From Azonexaceae bacterium (GTDB lineage: Bacteria > Pseudomonadota > Gammaproteobacteria > Burkholderiales > Rhodocyclaceae): a stretch of 64,000 nt of DNA. The translations under genes were made by a program, and so were the position numbers. Each line of letters starts with the position of its first letter. Position 1 is the first letter of the stretch. Below are positions 31,574 through 43,870 of this stretch, piece after piece. Location: assembly GCA_013335535.1 (NCBI GenBank), contig JAAXVL010000008.1, positions 1 through 64,000 on the forward strand, in the 5' to 3' direction. A model generated the notes under the pieces. It ran no database searches, was not told the DNA's origin, and saw nothing but the letters and a program-made list of their open reading frames with translations.

Positions 31574-32488
31574 CTAGACGGGTCGTTTCTTTCGCAGCAA
31601 CAACTGAATCATCGCAAACAAGCGATGAAACAGATAATCAACGTGATCCACGTCGATGACCGGGATTTGCTTGAGTTCGGTGTGCCGAATGAGGTGGCTG
31701 TTACCGATATCGGTCAGTTCTTTTGCTTCGTCTTCCAGCCGCTGCCGAAGCGCCACCTCTTCGGCGGTAGCATCGAGAATGATCTTGATCGATTTTTTCT
31801 TATCTTCTGGATCTGCAAGCGATTTGAGTCGCTCCCATGCGTCCCACAAACGCTCCAGTCCCTCCCGCCGCAGGAGTGGATTACGGTCGGTAAATTTAGC
31901 GCGGCTTTCTTCCAACATGCTGTCGAGGATTCGGTCCCCCGTCCGGAATACCATCCTTTTGAGGTCATCCCCCAGCACCGGCGGAAGAATACGCACGACA
32001 CGACCATTTGACAGCATTTCGAAGGCCACGCCATTGCGCGCAAAGATGCGATTGAGCGTCGCCCGAAACTCTTCCTGTCCGGATTGCTGATCGAAGGTGA
32101 AATGGTGGTGATTGAAAAAGTCGTGGAGCCTTCCTGGAATCGGCTTCGCCACCGATGCGTAGACGAACTCGACGAAATCCAGGATCAACAACGTGTCCGG
32201 CGCAAATGGCTCATGCTGACGCAGGAACCCGTCATCCACCAGCCGGGACGTTTCGAGCGGCCACGTCAACCCCGGCATTTCCGCAATGACGGAAGCGGCG
32301 ATGACATCCTCGTCACAGCCGCAGATGGCTTGCCCATCCGGGCAGCGCTCCGGAAAACGCAGACCGAAGGCTCCACTGTTGACCAGCGCCTGCACAGTCG
32401 CCACCAAACCAGCCCAGACCCCGGGAGAAATGACCTGCTCGGTTCGTGCCCGAGGTCCGTTTTCCCGGTCGCTAAAGTAGTCGTTCAT
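31574..32488 (-). CDS. Uncharacterised 304-aa protein of the defence-like island
   Basis: A soluble protein without signal peptide or TM. The central part (about 105-200) reads HDFFNHHHFTFDQQSGQEEF, then RATLNRIFARNGVAFEMLSNG and DRILDSMLEESRAKF. The next part (RREGLERLWDAWERLKSLAD, then KKSIKIIL) resembles hypothetical proteins with AbiJ N-terminal-like or HEPN-like arrangement; this is an impression, not a firm match. No nuclease motif is evident. It lies alone between the transfer operon and the AbiE pair, so a role in abortive infection is possible but unproven. Confidence 0.6.
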   Translation of the reverse strand: MNDYFSDRENGPRARTEQVISPGVWAGLVATVQALVNSGAFGLRFPERCPDGQAICGCDEDVIAASVIAEMPGLTWPLETSRLVDDGFLRQHEPFAPDTLLILDFVEFVYASVAKPIPGRLHDFFNHHHFTFDQQSGQEEFRATLNRIFARNGVAFEMLSNGRVVRILPPVLGDDLKRMVFRTGDRILDSMLEESRAKFTDRNPLLRREGLERLWDAWERLKSLADPEDKKKSIKIILDATAEEVALRQRLEDEAKELTDIGNSHLIRHTELKQIPVIDVDHVDYLFHRLFAMIQLLLRKKRPV

Positions 32489-32711
32489 GTAGGTTGTTCC
32501 TCTTGCACCAACGTCTTCACGACCACCGCACGGTAAATGACTAGCGCTAGCCGATTCCTCAGCAAGCTCTGGGAGAATGATGGTCTTGGGGAAAACTCTT
32601 TTGTCACTAAATACCTAGACCTGCTTCCATATACCCAACGGCTTTTCAAGTAGCTACAGAACTGTTTGGATCAGAGGTTATGGCGTATGAGTCTTTACAT
32701 CCAAAAAGCAT

Positions 32712-33623
32712 TTACAGTTGCGCTTCCAAAGCACGGGCTTGGCGCTCGAAGTCTTCTGGGCGGCGCTTCTGGAAGGTCTTCAGGTTTGCCAATTTCCAGC
32801 GTAGTGCCGGTAGTTCTTCTGCATGCGGACATCGCAACAAGGACCAATCGGGGTCGGCCCGCGTTAACCCAATAAGGAACTGACGTTGGTTATTGGTCAA
32901 TCGTTGTGGTAATTCAGCAAATAGCCGCGCACGCGTACTGAGCAGAACATCAAGGCTGACTGACTCGGAGGTCATTCCAACAAAATTATTCTGATACTCG
33001 TCTGCGATATTCTTCTCATTGCCAAACAGCACTTCATGGGTCGGCCTATTGTGTCCCGCGATGTAGGTAACGAAACATTCGACTGCCGAGTCGGACAAGC
33101 CATCCGATTCAAACAACTGCCACACGTCAAATAGATCGCGCGGATGCTGGCGATCCATTGCTGCTACCAGTTTGCTGCCATAGAGTTCCGCAGCGGCCAG
33201 TACGGGAAGATCCAATTCAACACTGAACATTTCGGCCGTCCTGGGGGCCAAAGCACGCCGTTCGGACGGCAACACCGTACCGCGGAAGACCACGTTAACC
33301 TCGACTTTGACTTGGCTCTCGGCATTCTCAATTAGCAGTTTGGTATCACCGAGATCCTTGCTCATCACCTTACGGGTGATCAGCCCAATTTTAGACAAGC
33401 GAGCTGCAATATTTCCCAATTCACCAGCAATGCTTGCCAGAGCCTCATCACGCGGGATCTGCCATGGCGTATAGACCACATCAATGTCAACCGACAGGCG
33501 TGGCATATCGCGCACGAAGAGATTGATGGCCGTCCCACCCTTCATCGCGAAGATGTCGTTGGCAAACACATCTGGCGCCACCTGAAGCAACAGGCGGACG
33601 GTATCGGCATAGGCCTTATCCAT
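32712..33623 (-). CDS. AbiEii-type nucleotidyltransferase toxin
   Basis: A 303-aa DUF1814/AbiEii nucleotidyltransferase. The family signature is FAMKGGTAINLFVRDMPRLS followed by VDIDVVY, with the catalytic Asp pair. A later block is AAELYGSKLVAAMDRQHPRD, then LFDVWQLF. Related toxins transfer nucleotides to tRNA or other targets and arrest growth on phage infection. It overlaps the antitoxin gene by eight bases in the usual order (antitoxin first). It looks complete. Confidence 0.9.
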   Translation of the reverse strand: MDKAYADTVRLLLQVAPDVFANDIFAMKGGTAINLFVRDMPRLSVDIDVVYTPWQIPRDEALASIAGELGNIAARLSKIGLITRKVMSKDLGDTKLLIENAESQVKVEVNVVFRGTVLPSERRALAPRTAEMFSVELDLPVLAAAELYGSKLVAAMDRQHPRDLFDVWQLFESDGLSDSAVECFVTYIAGHNRPTHEVLFGNEKNIADEYQNNFVGMTSESVSLDVLLSTRARLFAELPQRLTNNQRQFLIGLTRADPDWSLLRCPHAEELPALRWKLANLKTFQKRRPEDFERQARALEAQL

Positions 33624-34371
33624 AGGGCTTGAGGGTCAATAGCGTGCCGTCTTTAAGGCGGGACATCCAGCGCTTGTCACTACCCACCCGTAAGACATAT
33701 TGCTGCAACATCGCATCAATATCTACGACTTGGGTTTCACGACCCCACGTGAGAAACAGCCGAACGGTCTTTACACTGGTACAGCACTCCAACAATTTAC
33801 CCAACATTTCTTTGCGCAGGTTTCTCAAGCCATCAAAGACATTTCGGGCCTCTTCAAGTCCCTGGTGTGTGCCTACGTCATGCATCATCTCCAGTACCGC
33901 ACGCTCAGGTACCGACACTCGCAGCCCATCCCTCAAGCCTGGCGGTGTAGTCAGACTCTGAGCATCCAAGAATTCATTCGGCCAATCGAAGAGCTGGGCC
34001 CAAACGTAGCGAGCGGGAAATCGCGTGGTAAACCAGTCCGGTAATGAGAACCTTCCATTACCCCACAGTACCAACTGCTCGCGGGGACCTATATTGTGAC
34101 GTATGCCTTGTAGAGCCAGTGCGCTCTTTCCACCGACGTGCAATCCGGCAACTCGCCCCTGAAGCAATTGGATCGCCCCATGAGCACTCAACTCGTCATT
34201 GGGGAAGGCATACACACCGTATCCCAAACGTTCTATCCAGCCTGTAGAAGCGTAGTAGGCCGCCAACTTGGCCGAAACCCCAAGGCGTTCTAGTTCGCCA
34301 AGACCGAACGGCACGCCACGTGGCAATTCAGTCTGAACGCGCTTGATTAAAGATTGGTCTACAGTTCTCAT
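33616..34371 (-). CDS. AbiEi-type antitoxin and repressor
   Basis: A 251-aa antitoxin. An N-terminal winged-helix region (RGVPFGLGELERLGVSAKLA, then GWIERLGYGVYAFP) is followed by a C-terminal domain typical of AbiEi (GGKSALALQGI, VPERAVLEMMHDVGTHQGLE). I prefer the ATG at 34371 (MRTVDQ); an in-frame start seven codons earlier is also possible and neither has a good Shine-Dalgarno. AbiEi proteins bind their own promoter, and the palindromes upstream could be operators. Confidence 0.88.
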   Translation of the reverse strand: MRTVDQSLIKRVQTELPRGVPFGLGELERLGVSAKLAAYYASTGWIERLGYGVYAFPNDELSAHGAIQLLQGRVAGLHVGGKSALALQGIRHNIGPREQLVLWGNGRFSLPDWFTTRFPARYVWAQLFDWPNEFLDAQSLTTPPGLRDGLRVSVPERAVLEMMHDVGTHQGLEEARNVFDGLRNLRKEMLGKLLECCTSVKTVRLFLTWGRETQVVDIDAMLQQYVLRVGSDKRWMSRLKDGTLLTLKPYG

Positions 34372-34392
34372 AGAAAATGAACAATAGCACAA

Positions 34393-34713
34393 TTCTCAAG
34401 CATGGCAACTTAGGCTGATTAGATTTTGCTCCAATACACCAATAGAACGCGAACTAAAAAACAAAGTCAAATCTCAACCTGAAGGACTCAAACTAAGCCC
34501 CTCTTGAATCTTTTCTCAAGATGGCCCTGCAGGGGGCTTTACGCTCCCCCTCCCGGAAGTTCATGGTCACTGCGATCAACGGATCGCAACCGAGTAAATC
34601 ACGAAGAGATGTCCGAAAACTGTAGGCATAATTCGGACAAATCATAAAAATGGTCTAGCACGATCAAGGTGAAAACCTTCGATTACCTTGCCGCCAGAGC
34701 GAAAGGGCGTGGG
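34393..34713. other. 320-bp gene-free stretch with palindromes
   Basis: No gene is seen. Two perfect inverted repeats stand out: TGCGATC-AACG-GATCGCA at 34571-34588, and TGTCCGAA at 34610-34617 with its complement TTCGGACA at 34632-34639. A GC-rich pair AGGGGG/CCCCCT lies near 34530-34550. None has a T-run as in an intrinsic terminator. They lie about 180-270 bp upstream of the AbiEi start and just downstream of the ATPase gene end, so they may be AbiEi operators or an RNA 3' end. Confidence 0.5.
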
Positions 34714-36696
34714 TTAAGCCTCAGAAAGCCATTCCATGGGCACCAATTTTGTTCCGTCACGCCATTCCGGCAAGCCGACTACTCCTTCGATACCGCCCCA
34801 CACTTCGCTTGATGCATGGTCCAGAACGATGAGTTGGAACTTCTCCTTTTCGCCCTTCACGACACTACCCATTACTTCGAACGCTTTACGAACGGCATCC
34901 ACGTCTTCGTCACGCACCTTGGGGTCGTCTTCCACCTCAACATTTTTGGAGACCACGTGCTTGGGAAAATAGACCTGACTCGGTTGATCAAGCACGAGAA
35001 ATCCTGGCACAGGACTGTTCCTTTGACTCAGATAAAACTGATGAAGTGAAAGCAGCACAGCCAAGTGATAGGAGAGCCAGTTCGAGCCACTTCCGATCTC
35101 AGACAGATAATCATCACGCTCAGAACCCAGCACCTTGATGGTCAGGTCGCTGGTCTCCAGCGAGATGGGATCATTCGGATTCTCGATATCGAGGTGCGGC
35201 AAAAGCTTGCCGGCATTGGTGTTGATGATCCGCAGAGCTCGGCGTTTCCGAGCCTCGACATCTCGTCCGCGCAGTTCCGTTTCTAGTGCCAGGACAGTTT
35301 CCTTGAGCGTTCGGACCTCTTCAACAAGTTCGCTGTCACTGCCCAATTTCCGATGGAGATCCAATGACGACTCGAGATTCCCTATGAAGCGTTCTGTACG
35401 CTTCGCAGAAAATTGCTGCTCATTTGCTTCCTTCGATCTGCTCGTCAATGCTCGCTTTCGGATTTGAACAGACCGCAGGCGCTCGGTCGTTTCACCGACC
35501 TCTGCTGTGACGCGCTGCAACTCTCGATCGAACGCAGCGGGCACCTCTTTATCCTTGTCTGCACCCGCAGCTGTCTCTACCTCTTCTAAACGCTGGGCAA
35601 GAACCTGGAGTTTTTGCTTGGCCGAGTCGGTGTGGCTGCCACACATGGGGCAGTCCGACTGATCGCCTGCATGCGACACCAGCCAACTCGACAGCTGAAG
35701 CCGACCTCGCTGCACCGAAAGTGCAGTTTCGTACTGTTGGACGCCAACGCGCATCCGATTCATTTCTTCCAATCGATGGCGTAGGATGGTGAGTTCACGC
35801 GAGACTTCCCTCTCTTCGCTTTCCAGGCTGTTCAGTTCACGTAGTGCATCCGAAATTGTTGCGGTGCTGACCGCCAAAGTCAGGTCGGTTCTAGTGATAA
35901 CTTCTTCAAGCACCTCAATCATTTGGGTCCGAGAAATCTCCTCATCCTCCCTCGGAATCAGGCCAAGTTCTTGAGCCTCGCTGAATTTAGACCTCAAGTC
36001 GGCAAGCCACCGTGCCGAGACTTCCTGTGCATCCTTGAGCTCTTTCTCTTTGCGACGTAAGAGCTGACGGGTGCGGTTCAATTCGAACTGCTTGGCCATT
36101 AGTGTCGGTGTGATCGCACCAAGCACGTATGGAAAAATCTTCCTCAGCTTCTCTCGGTGCTCGTAGGTGTTTGTCTTAAAGAATAATACGTCGGGGTTAG
36201 CAACCACGTTTTGAGGCTGGAACGTGAAAGCAGCCAAATCCCGGAACGCTGGGCGCCCATCGAACCCTGAAGCGTCTTCACCGCCTGAAAAATCTAGATT
36301 GGAAAGATTAGCGAGGTCATCGAGCAGTCTCTTGACTGCCGTTGCATTGGTATTTTTCGTTAGGCGGCTTGGAATCTTGGATATTTTCTCGGCTTCCAGA
36401 AGAAACATTTCGTCGGTACTGCGTTGAGCTCCTGGTTCTTTTCTAGCCAAAAGCTTTTCACCTTGTGCCGTCGCTACAACAACGCCAAACCATTCGCAGT
36501 ATTTGCGGATGGTGTTCACAGGAATTGAGCAGGTGCCCGAGCCAAGGCAGTAATCGATAATAGGAATAACTGCTGATTTGCCAGTTCGCGATGCGCCACT
36601 GATGACGTTGACCTTCCCCAGCTCAAACTTCAACGTGCGAGGCTCAAAGTCCGCATTGCGCGGCCAGAGCACGATCCCTCGAATCTGAAAATACAT
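34714..36696 (-). CDS. ABC-type ATPase with CxxC hook, ABC-3C-like (DUF3732)
   Basis: A 660-aa SMC/Rad50-like ATPase. Walker A is GASRTGKS (34-41). A long coiled coil covers about 190-500, and at its middle is C349-P-M-C352 (DCPMCGSHTD), the form of a Rad50 zinc hook. The C-terminal head has FLVLDQPSQVYFP as Walker B. The family resembles DUF3732 ATPases of ABC three-component conflict systems. Its start overlaps the stop of the middle component (TAATG), and three genes form one operon. DNA binding and phage sensing are inferred from the family, not shown. Confidence 0.82.
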   Translation of the reverse strand: MYFQIRGIVLWPRNADFEPRTLKFELGKVNVISGASRTGKSAVIPIIDYCLGSGTCSIPVNTIRKYCEWFGVVVATAQGEKLLARKEPGAQRSTDEMFLLEAEKISKIPSRLTKNTNATAVKRLLDDLANLSNLDFSGGEDASGFDGRPAFRDLAAFTFQPQNVVANPDVLFFKTNTYEHREKLRKIFPYVLGAITPTLMAKQFELNRTRQLLRRKEKELKDAQEVSARWLADLRSKFSEAQELGLIPREDEEISRTQMIEVLEEVITRTDLTLAVSTATISDALRELNSLESEEREVSRELTILRHRLEEMNRMRVGVQQYETALSVQRGRLQLSSWLVSHAGDQSDCPMCGSHTDSAKQKLQVLAQRLEEVETAAGADKDKEVPAAFDRELQRVTAEVGETTERLRSVQIRKRALTSRSKEANEQQFSAKRTERFIGNLESSLDLHRKLGSDSELVEEVRTLKETVLALETELRGRDVEARKRRALRIINTNAGKLLPHLDIENPNDPISLETSDLTIKVLGSERDDYLSEIGSGSNWLSYHLAVLLSLHQFYLSQRNSPVPGFLVLDQPSQVYFPKHVVSKNVEVEDDPKVRDEDVDAVRKAFEVMGSVVKGEKEKFQLIVLDHASSEVWGGIEGVVGLPEWRDGTKLVPMEWLSEA

Positions 36697-37196
36697 TAAA
36701 GCCTCACTTTTAGCGTAGTCATAATCTCGTGCACTGTGAGTTCACCGAACCAAGCGCCGAGTTTCTCCGCCAGATCCATGAGGTGCTTTACTTCGTCTGA
36801 CAGCCCTCTCGCTTTAGTTCGCGATAGAGGAATGGCGTCGCCGTTGTCGGCAAGTTTGAGCAGACTCCCTGCGACGGCCAACTCGATGGATTGCAGACTC
36901 AGCTTGCGCCATCGAATTGAGCGGTCATGGATCTGGATCAGCAGGTCCCGTTTAGAGACTGACGAATCTCCAAACTTTGCAGCGAACGCCCTCAAGCCTG
37001 AACTCTTATACGTGCGCTTCACAAATTCTGAGGTAGCCTGGTGCAAAACGATAGGAAGCACGAGGAATAGAAGTGGCAAAGGTGGTGGGGCACTGATGCG
37101 ATGAGTCTCGACATATCCACAACAAAATCGCCAGACGAGCGCAGCACCCAGCGCGGGGTTTTGGACGTTTTGGGCTTCTCTGGCAAGCATCTTCAT
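36696..37196 (-). CDS. ABC-3C system middle component
   Basis: A 166-aa helical protein (NPALGAALVWRFCCGYVETH; PPLPLLFLVLPIVLH; SKRDLLIQIHDRSIRW). The pattern of an N-terminal NPAL/W segment followed by PLPLLFLVLPI matches proteins named middle component of three-component ABC systems. It sits between the effector-type gene and the ATPase gene and overlaps both, as required for a stoichiometric complex. The hydrophobic run is short and embedded; membrane insertion is uncertain. Confidence 0.78.
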   Translation of the reverse strand: MKMLAREAQNVQNPALGAALVWRFCCGYVETHRISAPPPLPLLFLVLPIVLHQATSEFVKRTYKSSGLRAFAAKFGDSSVSKRDLLIQIHDRSIRWRKLSLQSIELAVAGSLLKLADNGDAIPLSRTKARGLSDEVKHLMDLAEKLGAWFGELTVHEIMTTLKVRL

Positions 37197-38404
37197 GCCA
37201 CCTTCTTCGGCTTCAGCTGGGCTTCATAGTTCGGGTGCCAACCCACGACCAAGTCGTCGGCCAACATGTGGAAGCAACCAGGGATGAAATGGCCCGGGGG
37301 TGACATTGCTTGAACAGGCGCAGAGAACTGCATGCAGTCAAAGTAAAGTGCCTGCCCTTGCTGCTGCTCGGACCTGCTACCGTGATTCAGTCCGCAGGTC
37401 CGCTGCTTGTTTTTCCATGCTCGCTTCAGGACATCATCCAGGTCATCAAAGGAGGTCTCGTCAACCTCACCTCGTGCAGCCCAATCAGTCCGGTCAAAGG
37501 AGGCCATGAAGTAATCGCTCGCTGCCCCGAGCATCTCTTCGAATGACAACCCAATGATGTCCAGTTGCCGGATGAAATTATCGGGAAGATATCCCCGCGA
37601 CACCTCCTCCGACGGTGCCCGAGCACGACTCGAAAGAACCGTCTGTCGGTCAATTTTCTGGACGTAAGACGTGTACCAGCCATGGAAGTCATTGCGCGCA
37701 ATAACAGCCGGTTTTCCCGCCTCCAGCAACAGATCGACGTGACGCTTCACTACTCCGCAGAGGTAATTGGTGATGTCGTTGACCTTGGACAGTGAAACGG
37801 GGTGGCTTCGAACGAGCGCTTCAAGATCAGCCTGCGGACTGCCACTGCCCTGCGTCAGCTTAAAATTGCAGATGAGTCGCTCCAAAAGACTCTGATCGGC
37901 GGAGAATACCTTCTCGACGTATGAAGAAATCTCTGCAGCGACCCCATCCTTCAAATCGAACTTTGGAGGACTCCCCCACAACAAAGTACGTGCCTGTGCG
38001 ATCGCCGCTTGGGCGCTTTGCTGGGTGGTCGCGTTGGCGAAGCTCTCAACGATCGTTCCTTCGACCGGACGAGAAACGTAGAGCTCGAAAATCGTTTTTT
38101 CTACTTCGAACCCAGAGGTTGCCGCCAGATCGACCCAATTGGCAAAAGTCTTCCACAACGACTTTGCACGATCCGCCGCGGGATTGGCAGTAAGCGCGCT
38201 CTTGCTCTGAATCAGCTTAACTGTACCTGCGCTCTCCTCCTGAGCGACGTCGTCGAGAAGCTCCAGGCTGCAAAAGCTCCCCTCTGGTGCTTGAAGCAAC
38301 AGATGGGTGAGTCGCGTAAATTGAAGGCTATAACCTAGTGCCTGCCCCGGAACCTCAGTCTTCCGCTTGGTCCTGGATGAGCCTTTCGCTCTTGAAGATG
38401 CCAT
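37193..38404 (-). CDS. ABC-3C system large/effector-type component
   Basis: A 403-aa protein and the first gene of the operon. The N-terminal domain (about 20-110) has PGQALGYSLQFTRLTHLLLQ and a Q-x-KSAL block (KLIQSKSALTANPAADRAKS), reminiscent of the restriction-endonuclease-like or dsDNA-sensing N-domains found in these systems. The C-terminal half (HFIPGCFHMLADDLVVGWHP) is the conserved ABC-3C tail. No catalytic site is certain. The basic N-terminus (SSRAKGSSRTKRKT) suggests nucleic-acid contact. Confidence 0.72.
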   Translation of the reverse strand: MASSRAKGSSRTKRKTEVPGQALGYSLQFTRLTHLLLQAPEGSFCSLELLDDVAQEESAGTVKLIQSKSALTANPAADRAKSLWKTFANWVDLAATSGFEVEKTIFELYVSRPVEGTIVESFANATTQQSAQAAIAQARTLLWGSPPKFDLKDGVAAEISSYVEKVFSADQSLLERLICNFKLTQGSGSPQADLEALVRSHPVSLSKVNDITNYLCGVVKRHVDLLLEAGKPAVIARNDFHGWYTSYVQKIDRQTVLSSRARAPSEEVSRGYLPDNFIRQLDIIGLSFEEMLGAASDYFMASFDRTDWAARGEVDETSFDDLDDVLKRAWKNKQRTCGLNHGSRSEQQQGQALYFDCMQFSAPVQAMSPPGHFIPGCFHMLADDLVVGWHPNYEAQLKPKKVA

Positions 38405-38849
38405 TCAGCTTCCCTTGATACAGATATCCACAACTAATTTTGTCATATCTTACAAGAAGCAAACGGTTATCGACCCGCTGCCCAAGGTGCGTATGCAGCA
38501 TTTTCACATCAGCCTACGAGCAATAAGGCCATGGTAGTCGGGCTTGGTAAGCATCGGAGGGGGGCAGCGCGCAACTAAGTGCCGGCCGTGATGTGAAGTA
38601 ACATTGCCGTCCTTCGCCAACGAAGGAAGCGGCCATCGACTACCATCACTGGTTGAGCGACAGGTAACTGGCGCATAGCCGTCCAATTCTTATGAGATGT
38701 CCAAGGTCAGCTTTGGCCGACGGGAGCCACGAAATTAATCCCATAACATCCCACGAATTTGTGGGGGGAAATGTGGGGGGAATTTTTAATACTCGGGCCA
38801 AAAAAGCAAAAAGGCCAATCCGAAGATTGGCCTAAGTGCTTGATTCTCT
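38405..38849. other. Element end: gene-free stretch next to the tRNA-Pro attachment site
   Basis: No gene is supported; short open frames here are shadows. The stretch holds the promoter side of the ABC-3C operon, a perfect inverted repeat TCCTTCG-CCAA-CGAAGGA at 38610-38627, a direct repeat of GTGGGGGGAAAT (about 38760-38783) and the tRNA-Pro terminator. Low coding content, direct repeats and position against a tRNA 3' end are what is usual at the end of a tyrosine-recombinase integrated element. Confidence 0.55.
38796..38833 (-). terminator. Intrinsic terminator of tRNA-Pro
   Basis: On the minus strand AGGCCAAT-CTTCGG-ATTGGCCT forms a perfect 8-bp stem followed by TTTTTGCTTTTTT. It starts 17 bases past the tRNA 3' end and is correctly oriented to end tRNA-Pro transcription before the mobile element. 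Confidence 0.85.
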
Positions 38850-38927
<78 letters not shown>

Positions 38928-38960
38928 CAAGCCCGCCATTATACCCAAAAAACGTGGGAT

Positions 38961-39338
38961 TCAAAGCTGCAACATCTCGATAATTGACTGTAGCTCGCCA
39001 CGCACGCCACCCGGGACTTTTCCAGCCTCAGACACGTTGACCGCGGCAACTTCGACAGCGCCACCTTCGTCAAGCCGATTTCGCGCACCGCTAATCGTAA
39101 ACCCCTGATTATAAAGAAGCTCGCGAATACGTCGAACCAACAAGACTTCGTGGTGCTGGTAATAGCGACGATTGCCACGCCGCTTTACCGGTTTGAGCTG
39201 ATTGAACTCTTGCTCCCAGTAGCGAAGGACGTGTGGTTTGACGCCGCACAACTCGCTGACTTCACCAATTGTGAAATAGCGTTTGGCGGGGATAGGCGGC
39301 AGTTCTTCTCCGCCCGGAATTTTATGCCGCGGTTCCAT
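38961..39338 (-). CDS. MerR-family transcriptional regulator next to ihfA
   Basis: A 125-aa protein with an N-terminal MerR winged helix ([40 protein letters not shown]). A short C-terminus lacks metal-binding Cys, as in the MerR/YcgE-like protein commonly encoded beside ihfA in beta- and gammaproteobacteria. I prefer the ATG at 39338 over a TTG five codons upstream; either overlaps the end of ihfA, so translation is coupled. Target unknown. Confidence 0.85.
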   Translation of the reverse strand: MEPRHKIPGGEELPPIPAKRYFTIGEVSELCGVKPHVLRYWEQEFNQLKPVKRRGNRRYYQHHEVLLVRRIRELLYNQGFTISGARNRLDEGGAVEVAAVNVSEAGKVPGGVRGELQSIIEMLQL

Positions 39339-39624
39339 CGAAGGCGAGCTCAACGTCGGACTTCAGCTTTTGGCTGGCGTGGAAGGTCACGACGCGCCGC
39401 GCCGTAATGGGAATTTCCTGCCCTGTTTTCGGATTACGACCCGGACGTTGCGGCTTGTCGCGCAACTGAAAATTTCCAAAGCCAGACAGCTTTACGCCGT
39501 CGCCAGTTTCCAGGGAGTTGCGGATTTCTTCAAAAAAAGCTTCGACCATGTCTTTGGCCTCACGCTTATTAAGACCAACCTTTTCGAAAAGGAGGTCCGC
39601 GAGTTCAGCTTTGGTTAGCGTCAT
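39322..39624 (-). CDS. ihfA: Integration host factor alpha subunit
   Basis: A 100-aa DNA-bending nucleoid protein of the HU/IHF fold ([40 protein letters not shown] with the DNA-intercalating Pro; [14 protein letters not shown]). It follows pheT by 14 bp, the usual order pheST-ihfA. IHF also serves site-specific recombination and many transfer origins, so its gene beside an integrated element may be coincidence but is functionally apt. Confidence 0.96.
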   Translation of the reverse strand: MTLTKAELADLLFEKVGLNKREAKDMVEAFFEEIRNSLETGDGVKLSGFGNFQLRDKPQRPGRNPKTGQEIPITARRVVTFHASQKLKSDVELAFDGTAA

Positions 39625-39638
39625 CGTTATTATTTCCG

Positions 39639-43205
<3,567 letters not shown>

Positions 43206-43565
43206 TCAGGCGCCGAGCTGTGCCTTGGCCTGGGCGGCCAGTGCAGCAAATGCCGGCTGATCGAAAACGGCCAGATCGGCCAGGACCTTGCGGTCCACTT
43301 CGATATTGGCCTTCTTCAGACCGTTCATGAAAGTGCTGTACTTCATGCCCAGCTCACGAGCTGCAGCATTGATACGTGCGATCCACAGGGAACGGAACTG
43401 ACGCTTGCGTTGACGACGGTCACGGTACTGGTATTGACCGGCCTTCATCACCGCCTGCTTGGCGATGCGATATACATTCTTGCGACGACCGCGGTAACCC
43501 TTGGCCTGAACGAGAATCTTCTTGTGACGCGCGCGCGCTGTTACACCACGTTTAACTCTAGGCAT
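43206..43565 (-). CDS. rplT: 50S ribosomal protein L20
   Basis: The 119-aa ribosomal protein L20 ([40 protein letters not shown] segment; [20 protein letters not shown]). It follows rpmI by 11 bp in the conserved infC-rpmI-rplT order. In enterobacteria L20 represses this operon by binding a leader RNA; whether the rpmI leader here forms that structure cannot be judged by eye. Confidence 0.98.
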   Translation of the reverse strand: MPRVKRGVTARARHKKILVQAKGYRGRRKNVYRIAKQAVMKAGQYQYRDRRQRKRQFRSLWIARINAAARELGMKYSTFMNGLKKANIEVDRKVLADLAVFDQPAFAALAAQAKAQLGA

Positions 43566-43576
43566 CTTCTATCTCC

Positions 43577-43774
43577 TTATGCGTAGGGCATCATGGCGCG
43601 GACGGATGCGACGTCGCGCTCGTTAACAGCGGCGGCACCACGCAGGTGACGCTTAACCTTGGTCGTCTTCTTGGTCAGGATGTGACGCTTGAAGGCTTGG
43701 CCGCGCTTGATGGAACCACCAGCGCGAACAGAGAAACGCTTCTTGGCGCTGCTCTTGGTCTTCATTTTGGGCAT
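43577..43774 (-). CDS. rpmI: 50S ribosomal protein L35
   Basis: The 65-aa basic ribosomal protein L35 ([40 protein letters not shown]). It starts 96 bp after infC, a spacing long enough for a regulatory leader, and precedes rplT by 11 bp. Confidence 0.98.
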   Translation of the reverse strand: MPKMKTKSSAKKRFSVRAGGSIKRGQAFKRHILTKKTTKVKRHLRGAAAVNERDVASVRAMMPYA

Positions 43775-43870
43775 TTAATGCTCCTTAATGACATGCCGCC
43801 AGGTGGTTCCCACTACGGAAACACTTTGACTACCCGAAAGCACTTATGAAACAACTGTTGCTGCTTGCTA

